Part shown: positions 58,612 through 64,000 of the stretch, piece by piece | Numbering within the stretch: position 1 is the stretch's first letter | Layout of the letters: every line of letters starts with the position of its first letter | Assembly: GCA_020055645.1 (NCBI GenBank) | Contig: CM034549.1 | Location: forward strand, 30,961,930 to 31,025,929 | Source: Tomocerus qinae | Taxonomy: Eukaryota > Arthropoda > Collembola > Entomobryomorpha > Tomoceridae | DNA length: 64,000 bases | Direction of reading: 5' to 3' | The notes under the pieces: model-generated | Seen by the model: the letters and a program-made list of their open reading frames with translations, nothing else | What the model was told of the DNA's origin: nothing | Databases searched by the model: none | Program-made: the position numbers and the translations under genes

Positions 58612-58629
58612 ATGAGAAATGGCCAATAG
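58612..58629 (+). promoter_or_regulatory. Overlapping upstream ORF at MMADHC
   Basis: ATG AGA AAT GGC CAA TAG begins 7 bases before the MMADHC start and overlaps it in another frame, ending 8 bases inside the coding region. If it lies in the mature 5' UTR it would compete with the main start. Its ATG follows a T at -1 and has C at -3, a weaker context than the main start (A at -3, G at +4). Confidence 0.5.
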
Positions 58630-61600
58630 GGTACGTCTTTGAAATTGTATTTGCTATCAATTAACAACCTCTAATTTATGGACATCTATTTTTAGCTCTT
58701 TACACGGAATGCGAAACAATTAAGTACTATTAGCAGAGGAATAAGACAGTTGAGTGACTGTGACACCCCTCAAAACTGTCGCGACTATTCTAAGCGCAGT
58801 TGGAGAACTAGAAACACATATGTCGAACACGTTCTTTTTGGTCATATAGGTAAATCGACGCAAAAAATATGCCTTTTATAAGGGATATTAGCTGTTTTCC
58901 TACCAAAAATAACCTCAAAATTAATTCAAATGTTTTTATACAGAGAAACAAGCATCTACTGTTTGGCCCGATAGTCTAGGCTGTCTAGGCGAGAAGGACA
59001 AAAGATTTTCTTTGCCGGGTGACGTTGCTGTTGATTCGTCTGCAGTAGTAAAACCTGAAGATAAACCTACTCCAGAAAGATTAAAAGCTGATAAAAAGTT
59101 GATTGAGGACGAAATCGCGTTTTGGAGAAATTTGAATGAATCTCCCAGTAACTATCAACATCAAATCAATGTGAGTGTTGTAGTCTTTTTATTGCGTACT
59201 TGGAATATTATGAGTTGTATTGTCAATTTTTAATATGTCGTAATAAGATAATTTGGTAGCTGATAACACCATATGTACAAAGTACAAATATGACAAACAA
59301 ATGTCTAAGCTGCCCGCGTACATAATTTTACGTCATGGATATTCGTGTATATTTAATTTCTATCAGTTGATTTAATTGCTTGTTTTCCTTAATCAAATAT
59401 TCCTGAACCCACCAACGTTCACATTCCATTACTAATCTAGTTCAGTGACGATTCTGACGATACAGCTGGCACACTTCCAGTTATTTTTCAGTGGTTTTAC
59501 ATTAGAGTATTTGTTTTTAGGAGTTACTTAACTATACTCAGGAGTGACAGTATATCATACAGTATTTTATCATAGAGGCGCGCTAGATAGCTAAGTTTGT
59601 AACCAGCATGTAAACTGAAACTGGAAGTACTCAAGAGATCTTTACAATCCCATCATCAGTGAATGAAACTATAGAGAACCTTATACAAACAAAGTAGCTA
59701 GTAGAGGTGGGATTTTAAGATTTTACTACCTATTCATTTCCCCATCATTTGTCACATTTTAGGCACCTTTCAGTCTCAATCATTCCATGTCCATGTATTC
59801 TGTAATTCTAAGCAAATGTTTTTTGATGTCTTTAGATGTTAAAGCAGCATGAAGAAAACGAAAAGCAAATCAAAGAGGCTGAAAAGGCTATCGAAAAGAA
59901 AATAAATTTAGAAGAGACCGTGTTAGAATGTGTTGCACAAGAATGCCCTAGACTTCTGCGTCTGGGTAAGAATGATCCTATTTTCAATTCAATAATCTAC
60001 AATATTCAATCCAATCCATGACAAATTCAAAATGTAATGTAGTGTGTTGTAGAATAAGAAATAAAGTGAAAAATGCAAACATCAGTTTTATATGTATTTG
60101 TATGTCTTACAGAAATGGCACCCTTGTTTCCATCATTGCATGATGGTCCAATGACAGCTATTACTATATGTCAGAAAACACAGAACGATATGAGTAGTTG
60201 GACTCCGGACGTAGAAGACGAACGCGACGCCTTATTGGAAGAAGTAATCGTTAATTATCAGTTATTTTTGGAGAAGTTAAGGAGGCACACCACGCACGCC
60301 TGCATAGCAACCGGGCCTATCTAAATGTATGTTAAAAAATGTTTTACTTAGTGCTATATTCCTCCCGAAGGATAAGCCCTATTTTTATGGGACTTACATT
60401 TTTGAAATCCTGGACTATCGAGGAACACACGAGGGCGGATGGATTTTTGATATCATTGCTTTAAATACTTTAAAAAAATCAAATTCTAAAAAATGTGAAT
60501 CAGTTTTAGTTTTTATACAAGTGCTGATTTTTTTGCACCATTTAAAGCAACGACATCAAAAATCCATCCGCCCTCGTGTGTTCTTCGATAGTCCAGGATT
60601 CCAAAAATTTAAGTCCCATAAAAATCGGCCTTATCCTTCGGGAGGAATAAAGCTGGATGTAAAGCATTTTTTAACACGCATTTAGATATATTACCCCCTC
60701 ACAACATCCTTGACCTGCATGCATTTTTGATTCTTGTCCAGTGTGCGAAACAACATCCACTACCCCCTCTACAAATATGAGAGTTTTCGTTCACACTGTA
60801 CAGTTCCCATTCAAACTCGTAGACAAAAGAAATTTTCCGAGTCGAGGAAGGCTGACATTATAGGTGATAGTGGCCAGTGGTAGAAACTGGCACGAACTGA
60901 ACGGGCAGACAGAAACAGTCCAAAATGGAAGATAATGTCCGCACACTTACAATTTCAGCATTTGTGTCGTACTTTTGACATGAGGACGTGTCAAAGGGCA
61001 AGTACGACAGGCTAATACACTCAACGCCTCCTATAATAACACCAAGGGCAGTCTCCGCCAATGATGTAATGATATAAATTATAAAATTTCGTCTATTGTA
61101 TTTATTAATTCCGTACTAAATGATATACCAAATTAAATATTAACAAAAAATATTAGGGACCGTCCATAAATAATGTAGGTTTCAAAAATGACGTTTTCTC
61201 TTTATGATTGTGTACCAATGAACTATGAATACATAAAAATGTGAGCGAATCGTTTCAATCCAATACAACGATCTAGTAAGAGTCCAGAATAGTAGTAATG
61301 CTATTCCTTATACTAGCCTTACTACTATTATGGGCTCTTACTAAATCATTGTATTGGGTTGAAACGATTCGCTTACAAATTATAAAAAACTACTAAAAAT
61401 TTAAAAATTATGCTAGGGGTCGTTCATAAATGTGTTTTCCATAAATTACGCTATCATCACTAAACGATTTAAACTATTAAAAATCAACAGATTGTGCCAG
61501 GGGTTGTTCATAAATGTTATATTTGTCAGAAATGATGTAAATCTTTACCAAACGATGTAAAATACGAAAAATTAGCAATAATGATGCTTGATGCTGTCTG

Positions 61601-62896
61601 GAAATTACGTTAATATGAATTATCGTTGCATTCATGCAATAATTTTTTAAATCAACACCAACCAAAATGATATACTAAAAATGAACAAATTGTACTAGGG
61701 GTTGTTCATAAACGGTGTATTTGTCAGAAATAATGTAAATCTTTACCAAACGATGTAAAATACGAAAAATTAGCAATACATCATTTATGAACAACCCCTA
61801 GTACAATTGATTTATTTTTAGTTTATCATTTAGGTTGGTTGCTTATTTTAGTCTAGTATAAGGCTAGTATAAGGAATAGCGTTACTACTATTCTGGACTC
61901 TTACTAGATCGTTGTATTGGATTGAAACGATTCGCTCACATTTTAATGTATTCATAGTTCATTGGTACACAATCATAAAGAGAAAACGTCATTTTTGAAA
62001 CCTACATTATTTATGGACGGTCCCTAATATTTTTTGTTAATATTTAATTTGGTTTATCATTTAGTACGGAATTAATAAATACAATAGACGAAATTTTATA
62101 ATTTATATCATTACATCATTGGCGGAGACTGCCCTTGGTGTTATTATAGGAGGCGTTGAGTGTATTAGCCTGTCGTACTTGCCCTTTGACACGTCCTCAT
62201 GTCAAAAGTACGACACAAATGCTGAAATTTTAAGTGTGCGGACATTATCTTCCATTTTGGACTGTTTCTGTCTGCCCGTTCAGTTCGTGCCAGTTTCTAC
62301 CACTGGCCACTATCACCTATAATGTCAGCCTTCCTCGACTCGGAAAATTTCTTTTGTCTACGAGTTTGAATGGGAACTGTACAGTGTGAACGAAAACTCT
62401 CATATTTGTAGAGGGGGTAGTGGATGTTGTTTCGCACACTGGACAAGAATCAAAAATGCATGCAGGTCAAGGATGTTGTGAGGGGGTAATACCCATGCGG
62501 TTGCTATGCAGGCGTGGTGAGCATTCTTAAAGCAGTTTTATTACTTTATTTTTTAATTTCAATATTTAACTGTAATTATATTTTTTGCAGTTCATCAACA
62601 CGGCAAAGGATCTATGTGAAGATTTACGAAGTCGAAGTCAGTGGGCAGATTTTATAGAACCAACATCAGGCAGACCATTTTATAGTAAGTATACTAACTT
62701 AACCTTCTTCGAAACAGATGAACGTTATCGCTTACTAGGATTCAAAATTGAAGATCTTGGGTGCTGTAAAGTCATTTCCCACCATAAATGGGGGACACAT
62801 TCGTTTGTGGGAACTATATTTACCTCTGCCCCACATGACAGTGAGTATTTACAGCAGATAATTCACAATTATAATCGGAAGCTAAATCCACAGTAG
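58619..62896 (+). CDS. MMADHC: Cobalamin trafficking protein CblD (MMADHC), complete
   Basis: MMADHC directs vitamin B12 after processing by CblC, towards methionine synthase in the cytosol and methylmalonyl-CoA mutase in mitochondria. Exons are 58619-58630, 58696-58849, 58944-59170, 59836-59965, 60113-60243 and 62591-62896; all are GT-AG with matching phases; 960 nt, 319 aa (human 296). The first exon codes only MANR. Residues 1-30 look like a mitochondrial leader ([20 protein letters not shown]). STVWPDSLG and [10 protein letters not shown] at about 60-83 match human TVWPDETMG and DQRFQLPG. The C-terminal nitroreductase-like domain includes [46 protein letters not shown] and [17 protein letters not shown]. 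The Cys pair at 276-277 matches the human pair reported to include the Cys that contacts cobalamin in the CblC-CblD complex (from memory). Intron 5 (2347 nt) is filled by the nested inverted repeat. Confidence 0.95.
60320..60686. mobile_element. Hairpin MITE nested in the left arm (367 bp)
   Basis: This is a near-complete palindrome: the left half (TCTAAATGTATGTTAAAAAA ... GAGGGCGGATGGATTTTTGA) returns inverted in the right half (TCAAAAATCCATCCGCCCTC ... CATTTAGA). It is flanked by TA on both sides. The other arm of the host repeat lacks it and reads straight through at GTATTACCCCC, so insertion, border and TA duplication can be read directly. The 118-codon frame across it is a by-product of the palindrome. 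Confidence 0.85.
61695..61798. mobile_element. Small MITE in the spacer, GGGGTTGTTCATAAA ends
   Basis: The left end reads TAGGGGTTGTTCATAAACG and the right end the reverse complement of TAGGGGTTGTTCATAAATG; the outside sequence on both sides includes GTAC. Similar ends (GGGGTCGTTCATAAATG and GGGGTTGTTCATAAATG) occur unpaired at about 61418 and 61499. The arms themselves contain AGGGACCGTCCATAAATAAT at about 61155 and its complement near 62027, probably the same broad family. Confidence 0.5.
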
Positions 62897-62937
62897 GTAC
62901 CTTAATAATGATAGTTACGGCGATTAATATTCATCAT

Positions 62938-62943
62938 AATAAA
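62938..62943 (+). terminator. Poly(A) signal of MMADHC
   Basis: AATAAA lies 42 nt after the MMADHC stop codon. A second AATAAA at 63054-63059 could be used instead. Confidence 0.6.
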
Positions 62944-63431
62944 TCAGTTTTCTATGAAAAACTGACCTTGTAATGAAACTTGTCATAATATTTTCTTCTA
63001 TACTACTTCTTATTTTAAAATATACTTTGGACCCGAACCATAAAAACGCTGTTAATAAATAACGTAGTTATCTGTGATTAAGCATAATTCATGAAAATTC
63101 GTGTTGTTTAACCAGGGAAATTTCGCATTTAGGTAATTGAAGATACCCGTCACCCGTTAGAGGAATTCTGATTTTAGATTTTGGAAATGTGGTTATGTTC
63201 TAGTAATAATGTAATTGTAGCTTAGAAAAATATTTGCCACCTGAACTGACTTTTAAAATTGTCGGTGGCAATGACATTACAGAGAAATGATTGTAATTTA
63301 TATGTAATAGGTATTAATGAATATCCTCTGATTAATGAAAGGACACCTTTGAATTTCGGGGCTTAATTTCCAATTAAACAATGAAAATTAAAGATTGAGT
63401 GAAAAGAAAATATAAAGTTCCGCTATTGGAT

Positions 63432-63437
63432 TTTATT
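63432..63437 (-). terminator. Probable poly(A) signal of the adenylyl cyclase
   Basis: AATAAA on the minus strand (TTTATT on plus) lies about 130 nt past the cyclase stop codon. MMADHC and the cyclase therefore converge with about 370 bp between their likely 3' ends. Confidence 0.5.
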
Positions 63438-63568
63438 AACTACATAATTACAAAAATATGCAAACAGTACAAACAGTTAACATTTTTTGGAAAGTAGACT
63501 AGAAAGAATAGACATTGTCTTTCAATGCATTAAAACACAATGTATTAATCGTATACGTTTTCCTTCCA

Positions 63569-63946
63569 TCACATGGGAATTAATTGGTAATCGCTGGTTA
63601 ATGGAACAAAATAAGTTTTCAACATTCCTTTCCCTTTTACTGGGATGGTTCCTCTAGAGTCACATTTTACTCCAGATTCCATTAAAAGTGCACCACTCTC
63701 CTCATTTACCTAAAATCAAAATCTTTTTTATTAATCTTATAATTCTTATATACTAATGTAGATAAGATTTATGCTTTCCATGAATAATTGGTTGGAAAGC
63801 TGTTATTAAAATAGTACTTGCCTGTATTTTTCCTGATACTCCGGTTGAATCCATGCGGGATGCCAAATTTACGACATCTCCCCAGATATCATACATAGGC
63901 TTTTCAGCTCCAATGACTCCGGCAACTAATTTTCCACATGTTATTC
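63569..63946 (-). CDS. Adenylyl cyclase, C2 catalytic domain, last two coding exons (partial)
   Basis: This is the C-terminus of a membrane adenylyl cyclase, which makes cAMP from ATP. Exons on the minus strand are 63946-63822 and 63709-63569 (TGA at 63571-63569). The translation runs [53 protein letters not shown] and then [19 protein letters not shown], ending 11 residues later. The block DIWGxxVNxASR supplies the C2 Asp, Asn and Arg (Asp1018, Asn1025 and Arg1029 in mammalian AC2 numbering) and VKGKG the phosphate-binding Lys (1065), so the site looks intact. The upstream intron is phase 1 and the gene continues beyond 64000. The intron between the two exons (112 nt) uses a GC donor. The subtype cannot be settled; the very short tail after the catalytic domain excludes long-tailed types such as Rutabaga. 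Confidence 0.92.
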
Positions 63947-64000
63947 CTGGAATAATGAAAGTAATTGTTTATCAATGGTAATGAATTATTTATCTATTCA

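Larger units (their letters stand above)
55258..58618. other. Intergenic spacer between PDE6D and MMADHC (head to head)
   Basis: These 3.4 kb must contain the 5' UTRs and promoters of both divergent genes; none can be placed exactly. The only clear structure is the foldback-like repeat element at 56894-57916. A 70-codon plus-strand frame at 55991-56200, in a slightly GC-richer stretch, has no domain I recognise. The rest is AT-rich and featureless to the eye. Confidence 0.55.
60281..62526. mobile_element. TTAA-flanked long inverted-repeat element (2.2 kb)
   Basis: It sits in the last MMADHC intron between two TTAA sites (60277-60280 and 62527-62530). The left arm is 60281-61320 and the right arm 61860-62526. 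Removing the nested insertion leaves 671 bp on the left against 667 on the right; the difference matches a CACG duplication near the left end. The arms look nearly identical: a 67-codon frame in each (60858-61061 minus, 62119-62322 plus) differs at one residue. The 539-bp spacer carries several GGGGTTGTTCATAAA ends of smaller elements. TTAA targets are used by piggyBac, Kolobok and some other families; no transposase is present. Confidence 0.72.

Noticed and set aside
60073-60324. MMADHC coding frame continuing to TAA at 60322
   Set aside because: Family comparison places the splice donor at GTAATC (60244), after LLEE; the rest reads into the intron and the TTAA element.
60329-60685. 118-codon plus-strand open frame
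   Set aside because: It falls entirely inside the hairpin MITE at 60320-60686; the two halves are reverse complements of each other.

Overview
The window is eukaryotic nuclear DNA. It is AT-rich, has spliceosomal introns and AATAAA poly(A) signals, and is mostly intron or spacer. The gene set is animal (RNF207, NDUFB5, PDE6D, MMADHC and a C2-type adenylyl cyclase). Short introns (65-162 nt) beside very long ones, and many short DNA transposons, fit an arthropod. A complete MMADHC gene points to a lineage that keeps cobalamin (B12) metabolism, so probably not a fly such as Drosophila. I cannot name the species.

Region 1 (1-37,708, minus strand) is the 5' part of an RNF207-like RING/B-box gene. 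Only three coding exons are visible: a Gln/His/Gly-rich leader plus the RING finger (37,143-37,708), a RING-to-B-box linker plus the first half of the B-box (13,742-13,887), and the second half of the B-box (2,266-2,372). They are separated by introns of 23.3 and 11.4 kb, and the gene runs off the left edge. The introns hold transposon relics, including an element with a degraded MULE-type transposase fragment (23,977-24,887) and a relative with the same subterminal repeats (about 32,751-33,264).

Region 2 (37,709-50,198) is about 12.5 kb with no gene I can support. It contains one clean hAT-type MITE (40,317-40,536).

Region 3 (50,199-63,946) is gene-dense. In order: NDUFB5 (plus, complete, 188 aa), PDE6D (minus, complete, 147 aa), MMADHC (plus, complete, 319 aa) and the last two coding exons of an adenylyl cyclase (minus). 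NDUFB5/PDE6D and MMADHC/cyclase are tail to tail; PDE6D and MMADHC are head to head across 3.4 kb. The genes have unrelated jobs: complex I assembly, prenyl-protein trafficking, mitochondrial/cytosolic B12 handling and cAMP synthesis. I see no functional cluster.

The most unusual material is mobile DNA in Region 3. It includes a TA-flanked 978-bp element built around eight copies of one 16-bp motif (PDE6D intron 2), a foldback-like element whose two arms are inverted arrays of a 20-bp repeat (56,894-57,916), and a 2.2-kb TTAA-flanked inverted repeat in the last MMADHC intron. One arm of that repeat was later hit by a hairpin MITE; the other arm preserves the empty site.

Exon borders were placed by hand from splice sites, reading phase and remembered family sequence. 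No alignment or database search was run.
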